Source: Ruminiclostridium cellobioparum subsp. termitidis CT1112 (GTDB lineage: Bacteria; Bacillota; Clostridia; Acetivibrionales; DSM-1351). From it: 64,000 bases of DNA. The notes beneath the pieces were generated by a model, which saw only the letters and a list, made by a program, of their open reading frames with translations, was not told the DNA's origin and made no database searches. Position numbers and translations under genes: made by a program. The first letter of the stretch is position 1; each line of letters begins with the position of its first letter. The stretch spans positions 1 through 64,000 of the forward strand of contig NZ_AORV01000035.1 of assembly GCF_000350485.1 (NCBI RefSeq). The letters run 5' to 3'. Shown here in pieces: positions 46,549-55,281 of this stretch.

Positions 46549-47784
46549 TTAGTCCATACCATTAAATGCAGGATAAGCCGATTCCCCATGTTCCGAGATA
46601 TCAAGCCCCAAATCTTCATCCTTCTTGGACACCTTAATACCTTTGGTACAAAGTGAAGCAATTCCGCACGCAATAAGTGTTCCGACAATGGCAATCACTA
46701 TGGTTATTCCAATTGCTGCAAGCTGACGGGCAAATAAATTCACGTTTCCAAAAACAAGGCCATCCCAGGCTGCTGCGGAGTTAATTGAACTTTTTGCAAA
46801 CAGGCCGGTTGCAATACCTCCCCATATGCCGCCCATACCGTGACAGGCAAAAACATCAAGGGCATCATCGTAACCCAGTTTCGGTTTTATAACACTGATA
46901 AAGAAATAACTGATTGGGCTTACCAATGCACCGATTATGATCGAGGCCCATATTGGGACAAAACCGGCGCCGGGCGTAATCGCAACCAATCCGATAACTA
47001 AGCCTGTAGAAGCGCCCACAAGAGTAGGTTTTCCACTTTTGATCTTTTCGATCAAGAGCCACGATAGCATGGCTGCCGCCGCAGATGTATTTGTGGTCAT
47101 AAAGGCATGTATTGCAAGCTCATTGGCTGAAAGCGCACTTCCGGCATTGAACCCGAACCAGCCAAACCAGAGCAGTGCAGCACCCAATACGACAAATGGC
47201 ACATTATGGGGATGGTATACGGCCTTGCCGAAATTCTTGCGTTTACCAAGAATAATTGCAAGGACCAGGGCACTGACACCTGAACTGATATGAACAACAT
47301 TTCCACCTGCAAAGTCAACAGATCCGATCTTAAACAGGAATCCACCGCCCCATACCATATGTGCAAGCGGATAATAAACTATTATAGACCATATTGTAGT
47401 AAAAATTACTGTAGAAGAAAACTTCATTCTTTCAGCAATAGCACCGGTAATAAGCGCAGGCGTTATAATGGCAAACATCATCTGAAACACTGCAAAGGCA
47501 AGTGTATTGGGATATGCCAGAGTAGTATCGGCAAAACCGTCAAAATTTAAACCAAACCAATTAAGATTTCCAATAATACCGCCGATATCACCGCTGAATG
47601 ATATTGAGAAACCTACAAGAACCCAGAGGATTGATGACAACCCCATAAGTATAATTGACATCATGATTGTATTAACGATATTCTTTCTTTTTACCAAACC
47701 CCCGTAAAAAAACGCCAGTCCCGGAGTCATTATCATTACCAACGCTGATGATGTTAAAATCCAAGCTACATCTCCGTGATCCAT
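46549..47784 (-). CDS. amtB: Ammonium transporter
   Basis: 411 aa with eleven membrane segments. Conducts ammonium/ammonia into the cell. Conserved features: MTPGLAFFYGG near the N-terminus, the twin-His pore residues (in AHMVWGGG and further on in the DVFACHGMGGIWG segment) and FNAGSAL. An AAAGGAG site precedes ATG. The 5' leader carries an ANTAR-type hairpin that overlaps a terminator, matching the glutamine-synthetase genes. Confidence 0.95.
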   Translation of the reverse strand: MDHGDVAWILTSSALVMIMTPGLAFFYGGLVKRKNIVNTIMMSIILMGLSSILWVLVGFSISFSGDIGGIIGNLNWFGLNFDGFADTTLAYPNTLAFAVFQMMFAIITPALITGAIAERMKFSSTVIFTTIWSIIVYYPLAHMVWGGGFLFKIGSVDFAGGNVVHISSGVSALVLAIILGKRKNFGKAVYHPHNVPFVVLGAALLWFGWFGFNAGSALSANELAIHAFMTTNTSAAAAMLSWLLIEKIKSGKPTLVGASTGLVIGLVAITPGAGFVPIWASIIIGALVSPISYFFISVIKPKLGYDDALDVFACHGMGGIWGGIATGLFAKSSINSAAAWDGLVFGNVNLFARQLAAIGITIVIAIVGTLIACGIASLCTKGIKVSKKDEDLGLDISEHGESAYPAFNGMD

Positions 47785-47811
47785 CTTGATTATCTCCTTT
47801 TTAAATAAAAT

Positions 47812-47853
47812 AAAAAGCCAATAATACCTAAAGTATTATTGGCCTCATTGCCA
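47812..47853 (-). promoter_or_regulatory. amtB leader: ANTAR hairpin overlapping a terminator
   Basis: On the minus strand TGGC-AATGAG-GCCA (47840-47853) has a hexaloop fitting AANGRR. Its 3' arm GCCA is the start of an 11-bp terminator, GCCAATAATAC/GTATTATTGGC (47843-47833 with 47827-47817), followed by TTTTT, just before the ribosome binding site. A small hairpin around CTTCCGGAAG lies upstream, without the expected loop. Confidence 0.8.
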
Positions 47854-47901
47854 CAAAATAAATATTAAATTTTAATTACCTCTTCCGGAAGTATATATAT
47901 T

Positions 47902-47930
47902 ATAATATGCCGATTTTGAATATTTGTCAA
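47902..47930 (-). promoter_or_regulatory. Promoter of amtB-glnK
   Basis: TTGACA (47925-47930), 17-nt spacer, TATTAT (47902-47907) on the minus strand. Transcription would start near 47895 and run through the leader hairpins. Between 47931 and 48156 nothing else is evident. Confidence 0.75.
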
Positions 47931-48156
47931 CTACGAAAATTCATTTCGTAGTTTAAATTTTCAAAAACTGCTAATTCCATTTAAGAGGAATACTTAATTT
48001 ATATGCGGTGTGTCTCATTTTAATGCCATTGTATATTCAAGAATATAATTAACATGTAATTAAAAATATGCAAGTCTATCAAGCCCACATGTCATTTATT
48101 GCAATGATTCTGCAAATATACTGTTTGAATTATTGCAAAATCATTGAGTTTTTTGC

Positions 48157-48198
48157 CTGAAAAGCCAGGGCATTTAAGAAAATACCCTGGCTTTTCAG
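48157..48198 (-). terminator. Terminator of the RiPP operon
   Basis: CTGAAAAGCCAGGG (48157-48170) pairs with CCCTGGCTTTTCAG (48185-48198). On the minus strand the inner stem ends in CTTTT, placed 24 nt after the last gene. Confidence 0.75.
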
Positions 48199-48221
48199 AT
48201 TTTGGGGTTGTATATTAACGA

Positions 48222-48515
48222 TCAAACTGCATCCTGTTCTATCTTATATAACTGACTGCATATCAGATCGATTGTACCGTTTATTGTGGCCAACGCACCA
48301 CTTGTTACAGCCTCATCAGGTATTGAAACTCCAAATTCCCTTTCAATATCCATATAAATATAAACAAGATCCCTTGGTGCCAGCCTGAACACATTTCCCA
48401 GCAAATGCCTGTCAAAATCCTCATTAGCTACCGTTTCCAGATCAAGGCCAAATCTATTGATGAAAATATTGCTTAGTTTTTCATTTACACTTTGACGGCT
48501 TAATATATTTTTCAT
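48222..48515 (-). CDS. Acyl-carrier-protein-related protein of a peptide maturation system
   Basis: 97 aa, matching in size and context the ACP-related family found in clostridial Cys-rich peptide loci (TIGR04069-type, from memory). The four-helix ACP pattern is suggested by NEKLSNIF...VANEDFDRHLLG and DIEREFGVSIPDEAV. The DSL motif whose Ser carries phosphopantetheine is absent; the equivalent stretch reads RLAPRDLVYIYM. It may act as a scaffold or carry no prosthetic group. Last gene of the operon. Confidence 0.8.
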   Translation of the reverse strand: MKNILSRQSVNEKLSNIFINRFGLDLETVANEDFDRHLLGNVFRLAPRDLVYIYMDIEREFGVSIPDEAVTSGALATINGTIDLICSQLYKIEQDAV

Positions 48516-48561
48516 TCTTTTATCCTTCCTTTCTCTTTTACGGCCAAAAATATATTATATG

Positions 48562-49683
48562 TTAAACCAGGTCAACCTCGCCATAGTATGACAAAGTATC
48601 AATCAGGCAGTTTGCAATATTAGTCCCGTCTTCCTTATTCAGTACATTGAAAACAGGTGTATTTAAAGTTTTGTATCCCGCCTTCTTTTTGTCTATAAAG
48701 CTTGAATCCATCAGCAAATAGGACTCGCTTCCTGTCTCTCTTACCACATCCCAGTCGAATTTCACATTGGCTAAATTGAAACATGTGATATCAAAATCCA
48801 ATTTATATTTCATCGATGTAAACAAATTATTGAAATATTCGGGTAAATATTCCTCATAAAAAGTACTTAAAACCACCGCATCGGCTGAAACAGCCTGAGA
48901 TATTTCAAATGCAGTTATTCCGAACCGCCCGGCAAAACTTTCACTCAACCTCATAACACCACCTGGTATACCAATGATTATGATATCAGGTTTCTCATTG
49001 TTCTCCATATCCTTTATATAGTGATTAAAAGCCAGAATCTTTGTTCTCTCGGACCAGCAGGAATTGTACATTATTTGCGGGAATGAATGAAATCCCAGCA
49101 TTTCGCAATAATTTCTTGTTCCTACCTGACTGACCCTGTACCCCGCGTTTATAAAAGCAGCTCTTAATGACAGTTGAATTTCGAACTTGTGTGTCTTTTC
49201 GTGTACACCGGTGACAAATACCACCGGAGTATTTATTTTCTGAAGCTTATAGTAATCAGAGTCCCTGTTGAAAAATCTGTCCCCCATGTTGCTGAAGAAC
49301 TTTAGTTTGACTTTGTATTTCAGGCATATCTCTTCTAATGCCTCTATATTTTCGTCCTCCAAATCAGACAGGAAGGCTAAATCTTTACCTTGTTCTGCTG
49401 CAATCACAACTTTTGGCAGAATATTGCCTTCAAAATCCAGCTTGTGGTCTGATTCTGAGAACATTACCGTATCGCAGCAGGGCAAAAGTCCTTCAAAATC
49501 ATTGCTGACATTTATACCAAGCTTATCCCCTCCATCTGCGGCAGAGGCATCTCTTCCATTGAAGCCCCAGCTCTGCGGTGATACCAAAGCCACTATATTG
49601 TAGTCCGGCAACATTTCAGGATGTCTTAAGATAGGAGTAAATTCCACATCATAAGGATATACCAGTGTTCTCTTTTCATTCAT
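48562..49683 (-). CDS. Peptide maturation system protein (TIGR04066-like)
   Basis: 373 aa. It resembles the family that accompanies the CcpM radical SAM enzyme. LVYPYDVEFTPILRHPE is a characteristic N-terminus; VVFVTGVHEKTHKFEIQLSLR (about 155-172) looks like a degenerate P-loop, and DIIIIGIPGGVM is a hydrophobic strand-loop in the same fold, so a nucleotide-binding origin is plausible. ATG 49683 follows AGGAGG; the frame extends to 49761 within the upstream gene. Exact function unknown. Confidence 0.8.
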   Translation of the reverse strand: MNEKRTLVYPYDVEFTPILRHPEMLPDYNIVALVSPQSWGFNGRDASAADGGDKLGINVSNDFEGLLPCCDTVMFSESDHKLDFEGNILPKVVIAAEQGKDLAFLSDLEDENIEALEEICLKYKVKLKFFSNMGDRFFNRDSDYYKLQKINTPVVFVTGVHEKTHKFEIQLSLRAAFINAGYRVSQVGTRNYCEMLGFHSFPQIMYNSCWSERTKILAFNHYIKDMENNEKPDIIIIGIPGGVMRLSESFAGRFGITAFEISQAVSADAVVLSTFYEEYLPEYFNNLFTSMKYKLDFDITCFNLANVKFDWDVVRETGSESYLLMDSSFIDKKKAGYKTLNTPVFNVLNKEDGTNIANCLIDTLSYYGEVDLV

Positions 49684-49700
49684 TTTCAGATACCTCCTGT

Positions 49701-51131
49701 TTATATAGTAACCATCCACTTTCTTGCTCCAAAATCGAAATTGTTTTCCTTTAAAGTGCATATATCTTTCAGATCACTTTCGATATTATTACGGACGCGG
49801 ACACAATTCCTGGTCTTTAATTCACTCGACAGACCGTTTCCTGTATCCGCACTGGCACAGCATAAAGTACAAAATCTGAAAGCCCAGCAGTTTTTACATT
49901 TTTCTTCGCTCAGAGCACCAATGTTCAATAATTTTCTTATCTTATTTAAATCAAAACCCGTATTAATCTCTCCGATTTTCATTACCTCTGAAGATTCACT
50001 TACCCTTTCACATGGAAACAAATCCCCCTCCGCGTTGACAAACAACCTCTGCATTCCCGGAATACACGGTCCTCCGTGATGTGACTTATCAGGCAGGCCC
50101 TGTGACGGTTTCAGATGTTTATATGACTTCTCAAGACTTGTGTAATCAGTAGCTACCAGTTTTGACAACTGCTTTTCATCAAAGGAAGTAACTTTTGAGA
50201 GAAGTACCTTAAAATGCTCATACCCCAATTTACTATTGTAGTCTTCTGTTTGCGCTATTTCATTTTTTGAATAGTAGTCAACAATTGATGATGCAAACAG
50301 GTTAAGTTCCTTTACGGTATCACAATCGGTAAAAAATTGGTTAATACAGGAGATGTCATTTTCCTGATCCAGAACAGTACTAAACGCAATCTTTTTATAA
50401 TATTCAGGATATTTTTCCTTTATCATATCAATATTATTGATAACCTTGTCAAAAGTGCCGCAATTATTGAAAGCAAACCTTCTGCTCTTATCATGGATTT
50501 CCTTTGGGCCGTCCAGGCTGATTCTCAATACGACCTTGTGCTGTTCCAGGAATTGAACAATCTCTTCAGTAAGCAGTGTTCCGTTAGTGGTTATATTAAA
50601 TAATGTCTCCTTACCCTCGGACATGTTTTCAACATAAGATATACATTTTTTAATCAGCTCAAATTCAATAAGAGGTTCTCCGCCATAGAACCCTATTGTA
50701 ATGGTTTTACTGTCGCTGGAATGTTCAATGTAAAAATCAATGGCTTTTTTAGCCAGCTCGAAGTCCATTCTCTTCTTTGAGTGTCCCCTGTTCTTGTACC
50801 CGCCGGAGTATACGCAATAATCGCATCGCAAATTACATTGCTGTGTAACTTGCAGTGTAACCATTTTAATTTTTCTGTTCAAGTAATATACCAATATTTC
50901 GTCAGCAGGATGGATTATTTCCCGGATTCTCTTTGATGACAGGAAACCATCCTCCAGCAATTTATCCGGTAAACCGATACCATCTTTCAATTCATACAAA
51001 CCTGCCTGTACATATTTAAGGTTTTCCCATATCTCTCTGTCGGTTTTTATTATCACATTTTTATTTACATCATATATATAATAGCCCCCAGGTGTTCTGA
51101 AGAGATGAATAAAAGGTCCGCTTTCTTTCAT
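49701..51131 (-). CDS. Radical SAM peptide maturase, CcpM-like, with SPASM domain
   Basis: 476 aa. An N-terminal region of about 95 residues may bind the precursor (RRE-like). The radical SAM cluster motif CNLRCDYC (Cys x3 Cys x2 Cys, about 104-111) is followed by GFYGGEPL. The C-terminal SPASM region has cysteines in GPCIPGMQ, LFPCERV, KCKNCWAFRFCTLCC and RNCV for auxiliary clusters. Such enzymes install thioether or C-C links on Cys-rich peptides. AAAGGAG precedes ATG. The precursor gene is 89 nt upstream, separated by a hairpin. Confidence 0.92.
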   Translation of the reverse strand: MKESGPFIHLFRTPGGYYIYDVNKNVIIKTDREIWENLKYVQAGLYELKDGIGLPDKLLEDGFLSSKRIREIIHPADEILVYYLNRKIKMVTLQVTQQCNLRCDYCVYSGGYKNRGHSKKRMDFELAKKAIDFYIEHSSDSKTITIGFYGGEPLIEFELIKKCISYVENMSEGKETLFNITTNGTLLTEEIVQFLEQHKVVLRISLDGPKEIHDKSRRFAFNNCGTFDKVINNIDMIKEKYPEYYKKIAFSTVLDQENDISCINQFFTDCDTVKELNLFASSIVDYYSKNEIAQTEDYNSKLGYEHFKVLLSKVTSFDEKQLSKLVATDYTSLEKSYKHLKPSQGLPDKSHHGGPCIPGMQRLFVNAEGDLFPCERVSESSEVMKIGEINTGFDLNKIRKLLNIGALSEEKCKNCWAFRFCTLCCASADTGNGLSSELKTRNCVRVRNNIESDLKDICTLKENNFDFGARKWMVTI

Positions 51132-51150
51132 AGAGGTCTCCTTTACTTTT

Positions 51151-51186
51151 GTTGAAGCTTACCCGTTATGACAGGTAAGCTTCAAC
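51151..51186 (-). promoter_or_regulatory. Stem-loop between RiPP precursor and maturase genes
   Basis: A perfect 13-bp stem GTTGAAGCTTACC/GGTAAGCTTCAAC with a 10-nt loop. On the minus strand it is followed by AAAAG, not T, so it is not a classical terminator. It could stabilise the precursor mRNA 3' end or cause partial termination, giving more precursor than enzyme. Confidence 0.65.
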
Positions 51187-51220
51187 AAAAAAATTTAACT
51201 ATATTGTTTTACAATAGCTT

Positions 51221-51397
51221 TTAATAATGGCTATATGTACCACCTGAACTTTGAGTACTGGATCTGGCACTATCCTTGGCTGAATAATCCCAAGAATACT
51301 CACAGGTCGGACAACCACAAGAACAATAAACCTGACAGGTTGCATAAGCCTCTACTGTTTCCTGTACGGCATTAAACTTCTTTCCGAGTTTTTTCAT
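51221..51397 (-). CDS. Cys-rich RiPP precursor peptide (CLI_3235/Clo7bot-like)
   Basis: 58 aa from ATG 51397, which follows GGAGGTGAAA; the GTG at 51406 is part of that site. The leader MKKLGKKFNAVQETVEAYA is the conserved type for this peptide class. The core has five cysteines at 21, 25, 27, 29 and 32 (CQVYCSCGCPTC) and a Ser/Tyr-rich tail. Five cysteines would allow up to five thioether crosslinks made by the adjacent radical SAM enzyme. An 8-bp hairpin AACTAAAG/CTTTAGTT lies in the 5' leader. Confidence 0.88.
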   Translation of the reverse strand: MKKLGKKFNAVQETVEAYATCQVYCSCGCPTCEYSWDYSAKDSARSSTQSSGGTYSHY

Positions 51398-51574
51398 AGT
51401 TTTCACCTCCTTATAGTTTTTACCGGAACTAAAGTCCGCGATTTCTTTAGTTTCAGTATTATGTGAACCCTACTGACCCCCAGGATGACAACAGGATTCA
51501 ATCCGGTTAAACTACTGCTTTGAAAAACCTAACACTTTTAATAAATCCCTGCAAAACAAGCCGGTACGTGCGGC

Positions 51575-52027
51575 TCAACACGGTTTCACATACCTGCTAA
51601 ACACTTTCTCTATGATCACTGTCTTATCACTGATATCTTTATTAATATTATTCATGATTTCAGCAAATTTAGTGTTATTAAAATAGGAGAGCTTGAGTTT
51701 TAAAGAATGATTGAATGCTGTTTTTAAGCGAGTGAATGGGAAAACAGATTTTATGTATGAGTAATAATTGGTTTCTATAAAGTCTCTGCATCTTACTGTA
51801 AACACCAGACCGAACACAGCCGCAGAAAGCACTGCAACCGTATTGCAGTTCGGAGCTGACAGTTGGCCACCTGTTATTTTCATCCCAATCAGCGGAACTA
51901 AAATAGATATTCCCGAGGATGCAATAATACAAACTGATACTGATATAATGCTTATCTTTCTTTCGTAAAGCTGTAAAAGTTCAATAAGTCCGATTAAAAT
52001 TAATTTATTCTCTGTATTTATTAACAT
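51575..52027 (-). pseudogene. Truncated ABC exporter, membrane-domain fragment
   Basis: 150 codons from ATG 52027. The sequence resembles the first half of an ABC exporter membrane domain: two to three hydrophobic segments, then LKLSYFNNTKFAEIMNNIN, like the coupling region of peptide exporters. The nucleotide-binding half is missing and no continuation is seen downstream in other frames. A good promoter at 52075-52103 rules out the longer frame to 52093. It was probably the transporter of the neighbouring RiPP, now deleted. Confidence 0.7.
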
Positions 52028-52074
52028 CTCAAAACACCTATTTTCTTTTATGGGTTTTGTTACTGTCTGATATA

Positions 52075-52103
52075 AATATATAATATATGTCATAATTTGT
52101 CAA
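52075..52103 (-). promoter_or_regulatory. Promoter upstream of the exporter fragment
   Basis: TTGACA (52098-52103), 17-nt spacer, TATATT (52075-52080) on the minus strand. No other convincing promoter was found before the RiPP precursor, so it may now drive the RiPP operon through the fragment. Confidence 0.65.
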
Positions 52104-52399
52104 CCATTATTTTCCTTTTAATATTTATTATGTTAATAATGTAACATATTGTTATGGTTTATGCAAAAAAATGTAATAAAAAAGAACTGCCCTTAAAACT
52201 TATAATTCAAAGTCTTAAGGACAGTCAGATCAGGAAATGTTATAAAGTATTAGAACTCATTAATTTATTGTATTGTTGCTTAGCAGCTTTACCTTATGCA
52301 TATCAATGTATGTACCGTCAAGTATTTCGCATAAAGTTAATTTTGCCGCCTGGCTTCTGGCCGTTAATTCTATATTACTGGATTACAATGTAAATCAAA
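52104..52399. other. Gene-poor junction sequence
   Basis: No convincing gene. On the minus strand about 38 codons near 52255-52375 read like protein (IELTARSQAAKLTLCEIL) but are bounded by stops and not recognised; plus-strand ORFs here are short and lack a site. Probably debris between the RiPP and toxin islands. Confidence 0.4.
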
Positions 52400-52708
52400 C
52401 TATATGTAAATGTTTCCTGCCCTGTATCGAAAAAGAAAATAAATATTCCCAATCATGAGTAGAACTATTATAATATTTATTAGAATGAGCATTAGATATA
52501 TTCTTATTACTTTAATTGTCATCTCTTTCCGAGTAATTAAACTGACTATTCCTACTAAAAATGAACTTATCGAAAATACTATAGTCAATATTGGTAAGTA
52601 TAAAGCTAAAGGTTTATCATATGTCAGAGCAAACTGTGGAATAATTGTTAAAATAGAAGTTACAAATAAATAAACTGTTAGCTTATAAACCTTATTTTTC
52701 GTTTTCAA
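52400..52708 (-). CDS. Small membrane protein, candidate immunity protein of the orphan toxin tip
   Basis: 102 aa from TTG 52708, placed 8 nt after AAAGGGG (GTG 52717 overlaps that site). Three hydrophobic segments at about 8-30, 36-58 and 67-92. No family recognised. It lies 38 nt downstream of a broken Rhs toxin tip on the same strand, the usual place for an immunity gene. Function is inferred from position only. Confidence 0.6.
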   Translation of the reverse strand: MKTKNKVYKLTVYLFVTSILTIIPQFALTYDKPLALYLPILTIVFSISSFLVGIVSLITRKEMTIKVIRIYLMLILINIIIVLLMIGNIYFLFRYRAGNIYI

Positions 52709-52746
52709 TGCTAGCACCCCTTTAAATACAAATTATTTATTATGTT

Positions 52747-53620
52747 TTATAGTACCAACTTTCCATCCTCTAGAATCTGCTGCTTTAGAAAATGCCCCAT
52801 ATATATTATTGGAATAAGGTCTGATGCACCAAATATAGAAATACCTCTGAATTTTAAAATTTCAGTTACTTTCTGAGAACAATTATTTGTATACAATTTA
52901 TATGTATCCTCTTCATCCCAAAAAATACCCCATGCTTTGAAATACATATCATCACCCTGATCTTTTGTAACAGATATTTCAACATATCTATCAAATTGCT
53001 GGTTTTCAGATAAAGGCTCTACATCAAAATTACCGGATTTATCTTTTACATATCCGTTTATTGTTGATTTTATTTTTACCACTATCTTCACTATTACCAA
53101 AGAATTCGCCAACTTGTTTTGAGGTCAACCATGCTATTCCTAAAAATCCGTCATTTGCTTTATTAACACCGTAACCAATATACCCGCTAGCCCCCTTTGG
53201 TGCATATGACATATAACTGCAATACATAGCACTTCCATCCGTAAATTTTATCATAAGCGCAAGATCTCCAAAAAGCGGAGGTCATTTTTATCATTCAAAA
53301 CAACTACCGATTTTACAGTGGGCCCATTTGTTATGGTAGCTCCAGTATTAATATATTGTGTTCCGTTACTATTTAATAATTTACCGTTCCCACCACCATA
53401 AGCAATAGTTCCCGTATTGCTCACTATTTGAGTTGTATTATTTAGTCCGGTATATATCATACCGATAAACCCACTATTTGTTATTTATTTGTACTTTTTA
53501 CTCCTGTAATAAATGCACCAATATTTTATTATTTGATATATTAGTTAAGCTATTTGCACCTGACTTTATTATACCAACATAACCATTATTCGTTACGGAT
53601 ATAACACTATCTACACTATT
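52747..53620 (-). pseudogene. Orphan Rhs toxin tip, frameshifted
   Basis: Three open segments in different frames join up: 53620-53251 with two copies of a motif like VTNNGYVGIIKSGAN / TNSGFIGMIYTGLNN, 53254-53039 (FGDLALMIKFTDGSAMYC, CSYMSYAPKG) and 53100-52747 ending in YKLYTNNCSQKVTEILKFRGI. The N-N-C-S motif resembles papain/NlpC-like toxin domains, which is tentative. The tip follows a truncated Rhs core without the usual YYD...DPTGY boundary, so it is a displaced, decayed cassette. Confidence 0.65.
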
Positions 53621-54772
53621 TTCGCAAGCTGGTTCCACACATCAAACTGATAGTAGGTTATTTCGTTTGTTATGCTGGTTCCGGCTTTGCTCAGGTTGAA
53701 GTTACCTGTATCATTTGCGTCAACAGGTTTTACGGTCTCTTTTGTTTTCGAGACAGTGTTTCCGTTATTATTAAAGCCATACTTTTCAGTTACTGTTTCA
53801 TTTTCGCTTTGTTTCACGGTTGAAATAAGCCTGTTCTGCTCGTTATAGGTGTAGGTGGTGGTTACTGAAACAGCTCCTGCCAATACCGTTTCTGTCAGCC
53901 TGTTTCCTGCCTTATCAAAGGTATAGCTTGTTATTCTTCCATTTGGCTCAGTAATCTTTTCCAGTCTGTTAAGGCTGTCGTATTGATAGTTTGTTACGCC
54001 TTTAAGTCTGTTTTTGAGGTCTGATTGTGAGCCCCGTCGTAGGTATAGCTGTAGCTGTCTGTTACACTTCTGTCAGCCTTTTTATTGACAAGTGTTTTAT
54101 TTAATCCATCCTTGTAATAGGTATACTCTTCTTTTGCCCCGTCATAATATGTTACACTTTTTCTACTGCCGTCATTGTTGTATTCATAGGTTGTGGTTTT
54201 TCCGTCTGCTGATACTTTATACAGTCTCCCCTCTTTATCTAATATTTTCTTCGTGCTGTTATTCTTAGGGTTTATTGTGGTTTCCGAATAATGTCCTTCT
54301 TCATCTTGATCATAGGTAAATGTTGTTGTACCAAACCCCGGAACTGTTTTTGTCAGTACCCTGTTCTGTTCATCATAGGTTCTTTCCGCCGTTCCTGTGC
54401 TGTCGGTTATGGTTATCTGGTTTCCGTTATTGTCATAAGTATGATATTACGTTGCTTCCAATAGCTTTTGAGGTAAGCTTTCCATGGATATCATAGGTAT
54501 AGCCGGTGACTTTGCCATTCCTATCGGTCTTGCTTTCCATGTTACCGTCGGCAAAATATGTATACTTCTCTACTTTTGAATTCAGATAGGTATATTGTCC
54601 TGGATTTCCCAGCCTTCCACCCTAGTCTATCTTTTTTGTCAACTTATTGTTTGCATTGTACTCATAAGTAGTTATACTGCCTTTTCCATCGGTCTATGTA
54701 ATGGTTCTGCCGTCTGTTTTGGCGACTATATTCCCCACATCATCATAAGATTGGCTGGTTGTATGCCCTGAT
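53611..54772 (-). pseudogene. Orphan Rhs (YD-repeat) core fragment
   Basis: About 1.15 kb of YD repeats broken by frameshifts and stops. It is nearly identical in DNA to the region 57592-58850 of the large Rhs gene, for example around VWNQLAK and the TTYEYNNDGS repeats, with a deletion of about 100 bp near 54693 removing one repeat. The 3' end breaks off at VWNQLAKI and the 5' end meets insertion-sequence debris near 54772. Confidence 0.85.
53626..54772 (-). repeat. Segmental duplication of the Rhs core (orphan copy)
   Basis: Direct-repeat partner of 57592-58850, with scattered substitutions, small indels that break the frame, and one deletion of about 100 bp near 54693. Confidence 0.85.
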
Positions 54773-54774
54773 AA

Positions 54775-54935
54775 AGTCTGGAAGCACCGCATGGGTTTTA
54801 CCACAGCCTAAACATTTATCCGTTGGATTAATATCCATTCAATTTTTTCATCTATATGTGTACATGTCTGTCGTAGCAGTCATGAAAAACAGTATTACTG
54901 CCACATGCAGGGCATAAAAACTCAAAGTTCTTTCC
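54775..54935 (-). mobile_element. Remnant of a DUF6431-type transposon protein
   Basis: Read in two minus-strand frames, LCPACGSNTVFHDCYDRHV is followed after a frameshift by KCLGCGKTHAVLPDFIRAY. The two CxxC pairs and the THA-LP segment match the zinc-binding proteins (DUF6431) that accompany some IS elements. The frame is broken and the rest is missing. Confidence 0.6.
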
Positions 54936-55040
54936 ATATCCTCCCCAAATTTTCTTTGAAATAATATTAACATATCTGCAAGCGGTCATGCACCCTGAGC
55001 AACTCCGGGACATTTATACGGGGCGGAAACATTAATCCTT

Positions 55041-55189
55041 CTAACCCTTATTTTCACATGCTTTCTTAATATCGTAGAAATGTTGGTGGTTAATCCCATG
55101 TATTTTACATGCCTCGCATACTTTTTGCAAATATTCAGCCAATTCAATCAAGCTCATTTTGCTTTTAACTATCGATCTTGTACTGTCAT
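55041..55189 (-). mobile_element. Remnant of an IS481-like transposase N-terminus
   Basis: ATG 55189 follows a strong AAGGAGGAG site, but a stop occurs after six codons; the shifted frame continues as KSKMSLIELAEYLQKVCEACKI and HQHFYDIKKACENKG before another stop. This is the helix-turn-helix pattern at the start of IS481-type transposases. No catalytic domain remains. The 54936-55040 and 55190-55281 stretches hold nothing else I can support. Confidence 0.6.
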
Positions 55190-55281
55190 AAATAAAATCT
55201 CCTCCTTGCAATTAATTATTGTCCAGAAGAGATTTTTTCAACATTATTCAGATACTGTCAAGTTAATTCTCTAACAGTCAT

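Noticed and set aside
51540-51600. Group II intron end near the exporter break point (GAGCCGCACGTACCGGCTTG)
   Set aside because: Only a short hairpin is seen; no domain V or reverse-transcriptase sequence is present.
52154-52393. Plus-strand ORF of 79 codons between the exporter fragment and the membrane protein
   Set aside because: No ribosome binding site, odd composition and no recognisable family.
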